DNA from: Triangularia verruculosa
Taxonomy: Eukaryota > Ascomycota > Sordariomycetes > Sordariales > Podosporaceae
Direction of reading: 5' to 3'
DNA: 64,000 nt
NCBI GenBank assembly: GCA_033296885.1
Contig: MU863988.1
Coordinates: 58,929-122,928, forward strand
The position numbers and the translations under genes are program-made. Below the pieces are notes generated by a model. It saw only the letters and a list, made by a program, of their open reading frames with translations. It did no database searches and was not told where the DNA came from. This document shows positions 46,251-57,139 of this stretch, piece after piece. Position 1 is the stretch's first letter. Each line of letters begins with the position of its first letter.

Positions 46251-47228
46251 TCACTCTTCAGCTTCGCCATCTCCTACATCTACGGCCACCTCGCTACGTC
46301 TCCCACGTCTGCCACCACCACCCCCACCACCCCTCGATCTCTGGAAGGCCGACCTTGATGTGACAGCCCTTTCACCAACAAAGTTATTCCCGTCCCAATC
46401 TGTCTGGCACTTGGGGCACTTTTTGTCCGGTCTCGTTCTCCAAAAGCCGTCACTGCAAATATCGTGAATCCGGATTGTGCAGTCCACGTTGGTACACCTC
46501 TGCCCATATGTCACAATCTCCTTGCATGCCTCGCAAAACTTGAGATGCTGCCAGTCCTCCTCTTCGTCGTTGTAAGTAGCAACAAGCCAGGACCAGAGTT
46601 CCACCAGAGATCGTGTGCTTAGGCTGTAAAATCCATCCCGGCTCTTTTCCAGCCATCCCTCGGCTACCAGGCTCGACAGTAGCACAAGGACCTCGGAGTG
46701 CTTGAGCCCCCGAGTGGCCGCCTGGCTGCCTTCTGCATCATCGCCGTTGATTCCGTTGCCATTCGCCATGCTCTGCCTAGTTGGCCGAGAAACCCTGAGT
46801 GCCTGCCCCTCATCCACAGCCATGACCTCCATCCTGGGTGTGTTGTATGTCTCAAACATGGCATCCAACAGCCTCTTGATGTAGGCAACCTCTTCCGCCG
46901 AGTGGACAGTAGCCATCTGGCTGGCAGGGTCGCTCTGTGTGTTGTAGAAAACCCATACGCGCTCATCTCGCACCTGGTCGCGCATGTACCTGATATCATA
47001 ATCCAAAGGCTCAATGGCTTCTCTGGCGGTTCGGATCGCCTCCGTGAAATGATCCAGCGTGATGGCCTCCGGGTCCACGGGCTCAAAGATGGTCTTCGAC
47101 TTGAGGTCGGCTAGCAATCTCTGCCCTTCCTTGAATGTGAGGGTGCCCCGCGCCATCAGGTTTTGGATGAAGGAGCGGTGCAGGTCATTGTAACCGGCCG
47201 GAAGAGGTGGCTCCCAGTCAATGTCCAT
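46251..47228 (-). CDS. NSE1: NSE1, RING-like subunit of the SMC5/6 complex
   Basis: Single exon, 325 aa from the ATG at 47228 (MDIDWEPP); upstream in-frame sequence has no ATG. The N-terminal winged-helix part (HRSFIQNLMARGTLTFKEGQRLLADL, then a second WH with EVLVLLSSLVAEGWLEKSRDGFYSLS) is the NSE1 signature that contacts the kleisin NSE4 and the MAGE-type NSE3. The C-terminal variant RING spans Cys232 to Cys274 with ligands CxxC, C(x4)C, HxxC and CxxC, as in the NH-RING that gives E3 ubiquitin-ligase activity with NSE3. A Gly/Arg-rich tail follows. The role is in DNA repair and replication-fork stability. Confidence 0.93.
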   Translation of the reverse strand: MDIDWEPPLPAGYNDLHRSFIQNLMARGTLTFKEGQRLLADLKSKTIFEPVDPEAITLDHFTEAIRTAREAIEPLDYDIRYMRDQVRDERVWVFYNTQSDPASQMATVHSAEEVAYIKRLLDAMFETYNTPRMEVMAVDEGQALRVSRPTRQSMANGNGINGDDAEGSQAATRGLKHSEVLVLLSSLVAEGWLEKSRDGFYSLSTRSLVELWSWLVATYNDEEEDWQHLKFCEACKEIVTYGQRCTNVDCTIRIHDICSDGFWRTRPDKKCPKCQTDWDGNNFVGERAVTSRSAFQRSRGGGGGGGRRGRRSEVAVDVGDGEAEE

Positions 47229-48619
47229 GGTGTGAGACCTGAGGCGAGGCGTGCGACTGTGAGCGGCGTAGATTGGTGGAAAGACGAGTCGGCCAATGTG
47301 AAGATATCGTCGACTGGCTTGTGAGAAGGTGTTGTAAAAGTGGTGGTGGATAGGCGAGCTGCAAGTCGGCAAACGACTGTAACCAGAGCGCGTCTTCCCC
47401 GCGATTTTTGGCGTTGCAGCGGGCCCGAATTGTTAGCCTTGCAAGGAAGGTGCGAGGTCCATATCCGTATGTGGCGCACGGGTCCCCTCACAACACACTT
47501 ACTCTTCACAAACAATTCTCCAATCTTCCAATCCAGACCTCCTTGACCGAAAAGGTCGCCTGCTTTGCTGCCTCACGATATCGAAGCTCTTAGCTCGTCT
47601 CGAGCTCCATTTGGCTGCCGCCGTTGTTTCGGCACGCCTCCACCCCGGTTTCCACGCCGGTTCAAATCTCCGATACGCTCCTATATTTCTCCTCCCGAGG
47701 CCTTCCATGAATCACCCGGCCTCGACGGCATCACCTCGCTCCTCTTATCACTCGTTACCTGGACTAGTTTGTGTGCCTCAACTGCCGCGACCACAACCGT
47801 TCGGTTTGCAATGCTCAGATTGGGAATGGCTTCACTGCTAGGATTTCGGCGGATGCCCCTCTTTTCGGAGACTGGTTAAGCAGCCGGGGGTTTGTGACAT
47901 GGTCTGGCCTTGGCAGGGACGGGCCAGATCTATCACGATTCGGATCTCGGTCATGGAACCGTTATGGACGCTAGTAGGAACAGCTGGGTCATACTAGCCG
48001 TATCCCCACTGTTGTCTTTTTCAAGTCCGGGCCTAGAGGAAGATCAGAGTCGCAGTGACAAGACGGATCTGCAGTTTACAGCCGACCCTCCCTTTCATAT
48101 GCATCTCTCTGATCTCCCGACATGGAGAGGGTCACACCAGAGCAACCAAAAGGCTTGTGAGGCTTAACAGTTGCAGAGCAGGCGATCAAAGCGCTGTGAT
48201 CCATCTTAAGCCGCTAGCATGCTTCAGCCATTCAGTTCGTGGATGGCTTCTGCTCGATAGCGTACGCTGATGGATTGCGCTCGGACGCTCGGCCTTGGTA
48301 GCGACACATCATCCATCTCGCCTTCGAAGAATGTGCACCTGTCAGAGCACGAGATCGCATCCGGCAAGCGTCCTGTTTGGACCTCTCCACGTTTTTCAGG
48401 GTCACTCTTGTCGCTTCACTGTCACCCAAGCTAGCCCGAGGCCACGGCTTCCCACTTTATCCACAAGATACCCTTCCTTGGCGTCACCCTGTCTGCATGA
48501 TAACCCGGCCTGATCCCCGGCCTCAACCTTGGTTCTGGTATTGTTTCTTCTTTTTCTCCATCGTCGTGCGGCCTTCAACCCTTTTGACGTCTTCGGCGCT
48601 GCCAACAGGACACCACAAG
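47229..48619. other. Intergenic, divergent promoter region
   Basis: About 1.4 kb between the divergent NSE1 gene and the seven-TM-like gene. The last 100 bp before 48620 are C/T-rich. No RNA gene or further coding region can be supported. Confidence 0.5.
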
Positions 48620-50258
48620 ATGGCACAACTGCCGTCCGAGGTACTCGGCCAGTGTGTTGCTATCCTTCTCTACAGCTGGTTTTGTCTGGCCGTGGGCTTG
48701 TTCTTGTTATGGATCGTGTGGGTTCATGATGAGCGCAAGAGTTGTGAGTTACTTTGCCGTGGAAACCAAAATGTCAAATAGAGAGACTGACTTGGCCTAA
48801 GATGTGATGATGCTGGGGTCCTTCATGCTTTTGCACACATTTGCCTCCATCATCCAGCAGATCCATACCATCATCTGGTGGAACGACATCAAGACAGCAC
48901 AATGGCAGAACGTTGTTAAGAATGTGGGAAATCCTGAGCTCAACATCACGGGAGCATCGACTGGCCTCGATTTAGTGCTCTTTTATATCCGTGAGTATCT
49001 TCGAATGTGGCCACTGGGACCTCCTGCTAATGCCGGAACAGAATACTACTGCTACAATGTGGAATCCCTTCTCATTGTTTTCTGGGCTGTTGAGCTGGCC
49101 AACAGCATCTTCCAGCCGCGCATTACCAATATGTACCGGTTCCATGCGTCGTTGATTTCCAAGGGTATTGCGGCGGTCATCCCCGCTGTGTTTATGGTTT
49201 TGCTACGGTTCAGCAACATCCAGGCCAGCACCGTCGGGTTTTTGGTGTTGTCTAGCGGCATCAGTGTGTTCACCTCCTTTTCTGACGTCTCAAGCATGAT
49301 CCCTTACTAAGAATTCTCTAGTGATTGCTTGTTTTCTGGCTGGGAGTCTGATTTTGCTGTCCATTCTGGGCAAGTATATTCACTCTCGCGTCATGGTTCT
49401 GTCGTGGGATGTTAGATATGGCCAGCGCTCAACGAACACCGGCGAGAGGACAGGGGATGGGACAGCAGACGGCACGGGTCAGTATGGCGGGGGTTCCAAC
49501 GCTTCTCCGAAGGCTCCGTTGCCAAAGAGGAGGAATATCTACGACAGGTGGTTGGTTTTGCGCTTCACTGTGGCTTTCGTCGCTCTGAGGTATGTCGGAA
49601 GCCGTGAAATAAACTGTGGGTGGCCGATTCTGATGGGTAACCTAGCTTGTTCCAACTCGTCGTTGTCATGTTCCAGCTCAGAGCATCGCAAACCAATTCG
49701 GTCGAAAACGTCCCGAGAGAGCCAGATCTGAGCGCAGGAAGAGCCGCCACCGATTTCGTTCTCTATGTGCCCGGAGTCACGGCACCGGTCTTGGGTTACC
49801 TGGTATTTGGCACGACGAGAACCTTCAGAGATTATGCTTGGTCGGTGCTCGCACCCCGTTGCTTGCAGGCGAAACGAGAGGCGCGCAGGCAAGCAAAGAA
49901 GAAGCCCAGCGTTGTTGTCGGCGCAAGAGACTTGGCTGTCATTCGCCAGGAGCAGCAAGTCAATGCGCAGAGGGATCTGGAATCAGGCCGAGGCCATTAC
50001 CAGGCCAGCTGTACGGCCGGCAGAGGGAGGACAAACAGCAATGTCGGAAGAGTGAGAGGGAACAGCATACGGCTGCAGAACCTAAACTCTTCTCACAACC
50101 ACATTATAGCTGCGATGAAGGATAAAGATAAGGATTCGTCTGAGGACGAATGGCCGATAATTAAGCACGAGTCTATCCACGTAACAACCGAGATCGACCG
50201 GATTTCTGGCCATTCCGGTCAGTGGAGGGATATGACGGACAAGGATCGAAGGATTTGA
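48620..50258 (+). CDS. Fungal seven-TM-like integral membrane protein
   Basis: join(48620..48743,48802..48990,49042..49263,49322..49589,49646..50258), 471 aa. Four introns of 58, 51, 58 and 56 nt each keep frame and continue hydrophobic segments. Membrane helices can be seen at VAILLYSWFCLAVGLFLLWIVW, VMMLGSFMLLHTFASII, LLIVFWAVELANSIF, GIAAVIPAVFMVLLRF, CFLAGSLILLSILGKYI, LRFTVAFVALRSLFQLVVVMF and DFVLYVPGVTAPVLGYLVF, giving six to seven helices. A long cytosolic tail follows, with basic then polar residues (AKREARRQAKKKPS). An NxT/S site lies in the second loop. The layout is GPCR-like, and similar fungal proteins are sometimes annotated as family C-like receptors. Ligand and coupling are unknown. 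Confidence 0.78.
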
Positions 50259-50420
50259 CGAACTGGGAGAGAAGAAAAGGCGTTTTTAGGTTTATTTTGC
50301 CGTTATCATGATACCCTCGCTGCGCAAGTCCGAACAATGATAGGACTGACTGGTTGGACTTTTTGGCCGCATTTACATAGAATATTTGATTCCGTGATGT
50401 CCCACCCTTTTTAGCCCCTT

Positions 50421-51231
50421 TTATCCCTGACAACACACCCTCTTGCTTCCCAGCCGGCCTAGTTTGACTGGGGTCACTAGACAGAAGTTTACAATCGCCA
50501 AGATGAAGCAGCAGAGAAAGCTCAATCGCAGGGCAGCGGCATAGCTCTGCACAACTTGCTCCTGGTACAGACCTTCCAAGTCCCTGATAGCCTCGACTGA
50601 CTTTCTAACCTTGACAATCACAGTGTCCTTTTCCGGCCCGTTGACAAATTCCTGGAGGTAATACCACAGGGAGTCTTGCACGACTATCGATGAGCATGCG
50701 ACACCGAGGATGATGCTTGTGCTTCTCCACAGAATGAGGGTACTTGTCGCAACAACTTGCTCCTGTTGCTCTGATGCGGCTAATACAGCCATGAAGCTTC
50801 CGGGGAACTAGAAACCCCGGCCTACTGATGCGGACACGAGACAGAGCATGTACGCCCACCTTGGCCAGCCTCTCTCCATGCTGATCAAACAGAACAGGCC
50901 AGCGATGACCAGAGTTACTCCTGTGATGAGAGGCCACTTCATGCGGCGCGACCAGGTGATCAGAAATCCGGTCGCCATTCCACAGAGAGCCGGGACAGCC
51001 GAGCAGGTTACCAGGCGGAGGCCAGATTCTGTTGCCGAGGTGACAAGCACGCCTTGGAAGAAGAGTGGACTTCAGACTGTTAGCCAAAGGGACGAGGAGC
51101 AGAGACGATGAGACCTACACGTTGAACAAGATGGCTGCCGCCAGCAATGCCGAGATGTGGCTCGACACCACCATGATGAACTTCCAAGTGAAGCTCTCAT
51201 ACCCACCCGCAACATCAGACAAAACAAACCA
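50421..51231 (-). pseudogene. Truncated MFS drug/siderophore-type transporter, nonsense-mutated
   Basis: The C-terminal part of a 14-helix-type MFS transporter remains. It reads FIMVVSSHISALLAAAILFN, then a 49-nt intron (51070-51118, branch CTAAC), then VPLFFQGVLVTSATESGLRL and two membrane helices up to VGRGF. A TAG follows at 50820-50818. After it the same frame continues with FPGSFMAVLAASEQQEQVV...TSTLILWR, a stretch well conserved in these transporters, down to the stop at 50421. The TAG replaces an expected Gln codon (CAG to TAG, CpA to TpA), a RIP-type change. The N-terminal half is missing; upstream DNA is AT-rich with no coding trace. A short truncated product is possible but a functional transporter is not. 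Confidence 0.8.
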
Positions 51232-51606
51232 AAAAGTTCAAAAGATACCTGGTACTTACACCCAGGTCGCACCTTATAGGTATTTAATCGAGTTTATTGT
51301 TATTTCCTCGATAAACTCCGTTTAACCTTTCCCCACCTCACATGCCATCTCCGATGCTCGGTGGTCCCCTGGTGTTATCTAAAGGTTGACACATGAAATT
51401 TGCGGTTCGCGGTAATCACACCTGACTCACACCCGACAGGTGTGGCCTTCTAGTATGCTTTAGCGGTCTCAAGTAAATTACAGTATGCCCTCTCCAACAC
51501 CAAACATGCCTCCAGAAGCCTTCAAGACGCCTATCAAATCTTCGAATAGACCCTAGAAACATCTACATATGCCGAAAACCGAGTCTAAAATGGGCCGCAA
51601 AGAAAC
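51232..51606. other. Intergenic with short inverted repeats
   Basis: Upstream edge of the MFS relic. Two small inverted repeats lie here: GAGTTTAT (51290-51297) with ATAAACTC (51311-51318), and CACACCTG (51418-51425) with CAGGTGTG (51438-51445). The first sits where the transporter sequence is lost and might mark a breakpoint. Confidence 0.5.
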
Positions 51607-53378
51607 TCAAGCACGTCTACTGGCCAAAGCAGCAGGTACCAAGATTCCGGCTCCAGTGATGCCACCATCATGACAAGGGTGCAGAACAACCTGAATAGGG
51701 GCGTCGCCCCCAAATTCCAAAGCCAAAATCTTATCCAGATAGGCCTGTGTGTCGGCCAAGTAGTCCTGGAAGTGCTGAATGCATCCGCCAGTGTATCCGA
51801 CCGCCAACTGCGTGATCTTTCCATGGACCCCGCCAGGCTTGGGAATCTCTTCGGCACACATCAGCAACCCAATCGTCGAGGCAGCAATGATGCCAGCAGC
51901 TCTCTTCTGGATCGCCACGGCAATCTTGAACAGGGCACCCTCGAGTGTCTTGGTCCACTCAAACTCGGGATGCTTAGCCGAAAACTCGTTGTTCAACTGG
52001 TCGACCATGCTGCCCTTGAGGCTGTTGCCGTGGTAGTGACTCAAGAAAGTAGTGGTGAGACCAAACTTCTGACGGAGCTTTCCAGGCAACTTCTCCACTG
52101 ATTGGTTGAGGATTGTCGTGTAATAGTCAAGAAACACGATTCTGCCCAGCTCACCGAGGTAACGGCCGGCAGTCATGTACTCGAGAGGCTGGAAGCCAGG
52201 AATCTCACCAGCCTTGTCAAGTTCCTCGTCCCACTTGTTGATCAGGCCAAACTTGCGGAGAGGGGGAGCAGAGCCATTGATGCTCCACTCAGTGTTGACG
52301 GCGATTTTGGCCGTAGCCACATCCTGGCCAGGCAAGACATTGATAGAAGCCGGGCGCTTGCTCTCATGCAGAGAAGAAAGCTTCAGGGGAATCGTGGCGT
52401 TGCAACCCGTGCCGACAATGATACCCATGGCAGCTTTCTGATGGGCCTTGGCAGGGAACTGGTAGATGAAGGAGACAAGGGTGGACACGGAGTCATTGGC
52501 AATGGCGGCGATCTTGATGCCAGGCATGTCGGCAGTCTTGTGTTTCTGGTAACCAGTGGTCAGATGGCCACCCAGGTCCAGATCAGAAGTGATGGCAAAG
52601 CCCTTGCCCATCGCCATGAGCTTGGCCTCGGACAGGGAGCTCTGCTGCATGGGGAAGCTGAAGGTAACGCCCAGGGGCAGCTCCTGGTCAGGAGAAAGAC
52701 CAAAAGAATCGCAGCCCTTTCGGACAACATGCGCAATGCGATTGCCAATCCATGAGAACAGACTCTCGGAATTCTCGTTCTTGAGGCTGTCGCCAATGGG
52801 CCAGGAGTGCTCGAGCAGACGGTTCAGCTTGCGAGAGATGCTGGGTGCACCTCCGCCATTGGGAACTAGGCCGTGCTGAAGCTCAATAAAACCAACACGC
52901 AGGTTTGTTCCGCCACTAAGAACTGTCAGCCGTGATTCTCTGATGTTCTGAAAGCAATGCTGCTCGATAGGTATGATCCCTTACATGTCAATTGCGAGGT
53001 AACTATTCCGTGAAAATATAGTGTCAGCATCTTGTTCCTGGTGCGTATATGTGTGTAAACCCCCGCACTTATGCAGCTGCCGACCGGAGCCGACTTGTCC
53101 GTTACATTCGCCTAGGGGCAATACATTTCCTGCTCCTTTGGGCAACTTGAAGAGTGAACAAGATGATAAACTTACCGACCGCTGTCACCGTCTCCTTGAC
53201 CGGCGCTCACCTCGGGGGCCAATATCGACTCGGAAATCGGAGTCGGCAAGAACATGTCCGACGACTCGGCCGAGAGTTTTCCAAAGGTTGAGGCCATCTC
53301 ACGGGCGAGCCCCGCAAGGGTTTGGGCGTCGACAGCCAGTGGCTCGAGGAACTTGTCGATTTCAAGCGTTGAACCCAT
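51607..53378 (-). CDS. Hexokinase-family kinase, probably N-acetylglucosamine kinase type
   Basis: complement(join(51607..52915,52985..53002,53176..53378)), 509 aa. Exon 2 is only 18 nt and, with its neighbours, encodes RYLAIDIGGTNLRVGF, the ATP phosphate-loop motif. The fit is exact in frame. The small domain has PLGVTFSFPM (sugar-site region). The catalytic Asp lies in AAIANDSVSTLV. Other hexokinase landmarks are GTGCNATIP, NTEWSI, and the GG and GA glycine loops near the end (VVLHPCHDGGITGAGI). FQPLEYMTAGRYLGELGRIV resembles the GlcNAc kinase branch (Candida HXK1, Trichoderma hxk3) more than glucose hexokinase, so GlcNAc phosphorylation is the best guess; glucose kinase or a regulatory homologue remain possible. 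It has no neighbours from the GlcNAc catabolic cluster. Confidence 0.87.
52985..53002 (-). other. 18-nt microexon of the hexokinase-like gene
   Basis: The exon begins after acceptor GGAATAG and ends before donor GTAAGG. It supplies YLAID of the universally conserved hexokinase phosphate loop. Skipping it would keep frame (18 = 6 codons) but delete the ATP-binding strand. Confidence 0.85.
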
Positions 53379-54205
53379 TTTGAACGACGGTACAGAGGAG
53401 TTAGGGGGTGTACAGATGCTGGGAGAGAACGAGGGTTGTCTGAGAGTTCCTGTAAAGGCTGCCGAGGTCCAAGAGGAACCAAAAAACACTGAACGCGTGG
53501 AAAGATTGTTGCTGAGAAAGAATTCAAAACAAAATAACCATGGGAGAGTCGCTAAAGTGGCGGAGTGATTCCCATCGCTGTTGGCAAACGGCAGGAACAA
53601 CGGACTGGTTGATACCTTCGAGATTCAGAATCGATAACTTCTTCAAGTCATTTATTTACCGCTACGAGGGAAGAAACAGAAACAAAAAAAAAGCAGACAT
53701 CCAGGAACTGCCAAACCAAAATATTGGCCTGTGACGAACAATATTGAATCCAATGCCTCTTTGGGCTACATCAGCTTCCCAATGTCACGTATCATCGACT
53801 GAGCAGGCGGCATGTTGTGGAGGTTGCCTCTGGGGCCACGACTACAAACAGCCAATCAGCGGAGTCGTTACACCTTGATGGCGTCCTCTCTAGCGCACCC
53901 ACCAGCAAGGGGGACAGGGGGTCCTCCCCAGCATGCAACCACGGGAGAGGCACGACCACATCCATCATCAAAACAGGAAACCTTCGGGAATTTCTAGATG
54001 CATGAACAGGACCCCAAAATAGCCACGGGAGTGTTTAAGCTCGTCTCTTAATCTGCTCATTGCATGCCCCTGCATTTCCATTCTCTCCCAACCCTAACCC
54101 AACCGTTGAAATAGCTACCCTTACTGTGAATTCCATTTTGAACGCGTCATTCTCATGTCCACGCCCGTGACCATCTGAGGCCATGCTGTGATGCCTGTCC
54201 GTCTT
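53379..54205. other. Intergenic
   Basis: 827 bp between two minus-strand genes: the promoter of the hexokinase-like gene, with A-rich runs near 53685, and the 3' flank of CEF1. Nothing else was recognised. Confidence 0.5.
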
Positions 54206-56620
54206 CTAATGTCCGTTAGCCTTCCCTCCACTCAGGGTCAGCTCCTGCAACTCGGCTCTCATCTTCCTGTACTGCTCCTGTGCCTCTCTCTCCCTCGTGC
54301 TGACAAATGCCACTTCGGCTCTGAGAGCCCCCAGACGTCTTTGGACCGCAGCCTCTTCTGATGTCTGCAGGATCTTGAACCCGCTCAACGCGACTCTGGC
54401 CTTTTCCAGTGCCTCATGGGCCTCCCCAATCTTTTTGCGCAGCATCTCGGCACGGTTCTTGTAACCGCCCAAGTGCAAGTTCAGCTTCTTTTCCAGCTTG
54501 TTGCCTTTCTCGGCAGAAGCAATCAAGACGTCGATCGCAGTCTGTAATTCGTTAGCCGGAACTGATTCTGCCTATGAAATCAGGTGGATGGGAAAACCTA
54601 CGTCAAGTGTTGATTGCATGATGGCAATGTTTTGTTCCTCCTCATTGTCATCCTCATCATCATAACACCCAAGACCCAGCAACAGAGCGTTGGTGTTGCT
54701 TCTGCTATAGACGGCCTGGACAGCTTCTGGCTTCGGCTCGTCTTTCATCTCCATGAAAATTTGGAGGCGCGCCTCTGCCAAGGAGTCATCATCAAATCGG
54801 GCGATGTCTACCGGCTTCGCGTTGGGTGGCGCTCCTGGAAGCGGGTATTTGGCCGCATCATGCGCCATCAGCAGAGCCACCTCCTTCGCTACCAGCTTCT
54901 CCACCTCACTGTCGTTCCCCTTGCTAAGCTCTGATAATGTCGCCTTCCAGTCTACATATACCGGCCTTGGCAGGTCCTTTTGCATGACTTGAGTACGTCT
55001 TTTGCGCTCCAGGAGTTCCTGAGCTTCGCGAATCGCCCGGTCCCTTCGGTCTCGCTCGGCCGCATCTTCCTCCGATTCTTGCACAACTGTCGGCTCCTGC
55101 TGCTCGTCAGGCAATTCCAATTCCCAATCAGTCTCTTTGGGCCTGGGAAGGGCGGCAAGCTTCTCTTTGAGCTGATGTCGGAGAGACAACTCGCGTAGCC
55201 TGGCATCGTTGGGCGTCCCTCCAACCATGGACATCTCATTGTCGTTGGCATTCAGGGCGAAGCTGTCACGAGGTGTCCGAAGTGGCGTCTGGCCGGCCCT
55301 GGCTGGAGTGGCACCGACACCATGCGCACCTGAGCGAAAAGGGGTTGCCAAAGGGTTCTCTGTAACCATCACCTGCCTTCGTGGGGCTACCGACTCAAAC
55401 CCGGTTGAAGCTGCTCCCTCGTGAAGTGGCGTGTTTTCGCCGCCCAAGAGTGACGACTGGGTCTCGGTCAAGGCTCGAATATTCCGAATTTCGTTCGCAA
55501 TGTGGTCCTCTTGCGCCGGTGCTCGAGGTGTTCTGATAGGCGCACCAGTGTTGAGCGTCGTGTAGTTGCCGACCAAGCCACGGGTGGCATCATTGTCACT
55601 CTCACGAGCCATCATGCTTGCCCTTTCTCCAATCATACCCATTTTAACAATTTCCTCCAGCTCGCCCTCGCCAACCTGCGGCGCTGGAAGCACAAGCGTC
55701 CTCCTCTTGCTGCTCTGTTCCGCCTCCCGCATCTTTTGCATCTGACCTGCCTTCAGCGCTGCTTGCATCGACTGCGAGGGCCCGTCGTTTTTCTTCCGTT
55801 TCCTATCACCCTCCTCGTCTGCGTCCCCTTTTCGCTTATTGCCAACCTGCTGCTTCTTCGGGTCGAAATGGGTCCGTTGCCACTCGTTGCGCGCAATCTC
55901 GTCGGTGGTATCGTAAAATCCAGGTACAGCCTTCTTTTCGAACGGAATATCGGCATTGTAATCCATCTGTCCCTTTTTCCTTGTTGTCACCTTGATGTTA
56001 ATACCGGCTGTCTTCAACTCTCTCCGCTTTTGGAGCGTTGCCAGTCGTCTAGACTCCTCCTGCTGCCGCTCACGAGCCTTGCGCTTGGCCTTCTTGCCCT
56101 GTGTGTTTGCCAGACGCGCGCGCGCCTCGCTCAACATTTCCTTTTCGTCCTCATCCAGATCGATGGTGTCGGGCCGCGCAGGCTTCGTTTCGGGATCGGG
56201 ATCGACCTCACCGGGGCGCAGGCGACGAACATCATCGGCGGATGGCGCTTGTGTCTCTCCCCCCTCAGGGCCTGCAAGACCGAGGGAAGATGACTCTCGC
56301 TGTTCGGCTTCGTCGAGGAGTCTCTGGTAGCGCTCCAGACACTGATTGGCGGTGCGGCCGACGATCGGGGCGATGGTGCGCCATTGTGTGGGCATCAACT
56401 TGGCGAGATGCAGCAGCTTCTCATCTTCCTCCTTGCTCCATTCAATCTTCTTGATGCTGGGGTCGAGCCACTCGTTCCATCTTGCCTTGCACTGTTTTGG
56501 TGTTTTCCGGGCCAGAAGCGACGAGACGCGCGCCCACTGGTTTAGGCCATACTTGCTGACGGATGCCTTGAGGATTTCATCTTCTATATTCGTCCATACA
56601 CCTCCTTTTACCACGGCCAT
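54206..56620 (-). CDS. CEF1: Pre-mRNA splicing factor CEF1/CDC5 (Myb-type)
   Basis: Core subunit of the Prp19/NineTeen complex, needed for spliceosome activation and linked to G2/M progress. complement(join(54206..54541,54602..56620)) gives 784 aa, the usual fungal length. Two Myb repeats lie in residues 1-105: GGVWTNIEDEILKASVSKYGLNQW and IEWSKEEDEKLLHLA, with W-spaced helices. The conserved CDC5 region AEARARLANTQGKKAKRKARERQ...RRELKTAGI follows, then KGQMDYNADIPFEKKAVPGFYDT and the Pro/Thr-rich TPxRT phospho-region (GATPARAGQTPLRTPRD). A 60-nt intron separates the C-terminal coiled coil (EKGNKLEKKLNLHLGGYKNR), which binds Prp19. It is divergent from the Ash2-type gene (519 bp between starts). 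Confidence 0.96.
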
Positions 56621-57139
56621 CTTGTTCGTTTATTAGGTTGATGGGCCCGGTTGGCGATGCCTGCGTGATGTTGAGTGTCGTTTATTAGAAAGTTGGAATA
56701 GCAAGGAAAAGTCAAAGGCGAAGCTGCACGCGAGGCTTGGTTTGGCAGCCGACCGATGCGCCGGTTGATTGGCTGGAAACTCAAGTCTGAGGACCCACAC
56801 CAGCTTTTTGAAGATGGCTCTTGGCACTCTTTTAATCCTTGTCAGCCCGCGTCTCCCAGCGCGTCGCAGCCAGCAGACAGACTCGCTCCAGCTTCACCAA
56901 GTGACAGCATCGCGACAATCGGTGCGCAATCTCGAAACCACCGCCTGACGAGTATATACCCAACACAATTCAGACTAACTTGCTGCATTGAAGTCTATAG
57001 AAGCGGTCTACATTAAATAACAATTCTTGGCTATCTGATAGCCAATCTGTTCCTCCCTTCGGCGAAGCTCCCCACTCTATTCGAGATTTGTTTTTTGTTG
57101 CGATACAATAGATAGCAGTGCGCAAAGAAATTACCAACA
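56621..57139. promoter_or_regulatory. Divergent promoter between CEF1 and the Ash2-type gene
   Basis: 519 bp separate the start codons of two nuclear housekeeping genes. The CEF1 ATG is at 56620 and the Ash2 ATG at 57140. CCAAT-like motifs occur near 56764 (GATTGGCTGG). The arrangement would allow a shared promoter. Confidence 0.5.

Noticed and set aside
51070..51118. In-frame TGA inside the MFS relic, taken first as a second nonsense mutation
   Set aside because: It falls inside a 49-nt intron once acceptor CTGAAG is used, which restores VPLFFQGV. Only the TAG at 50820-50818 is a true coding break.
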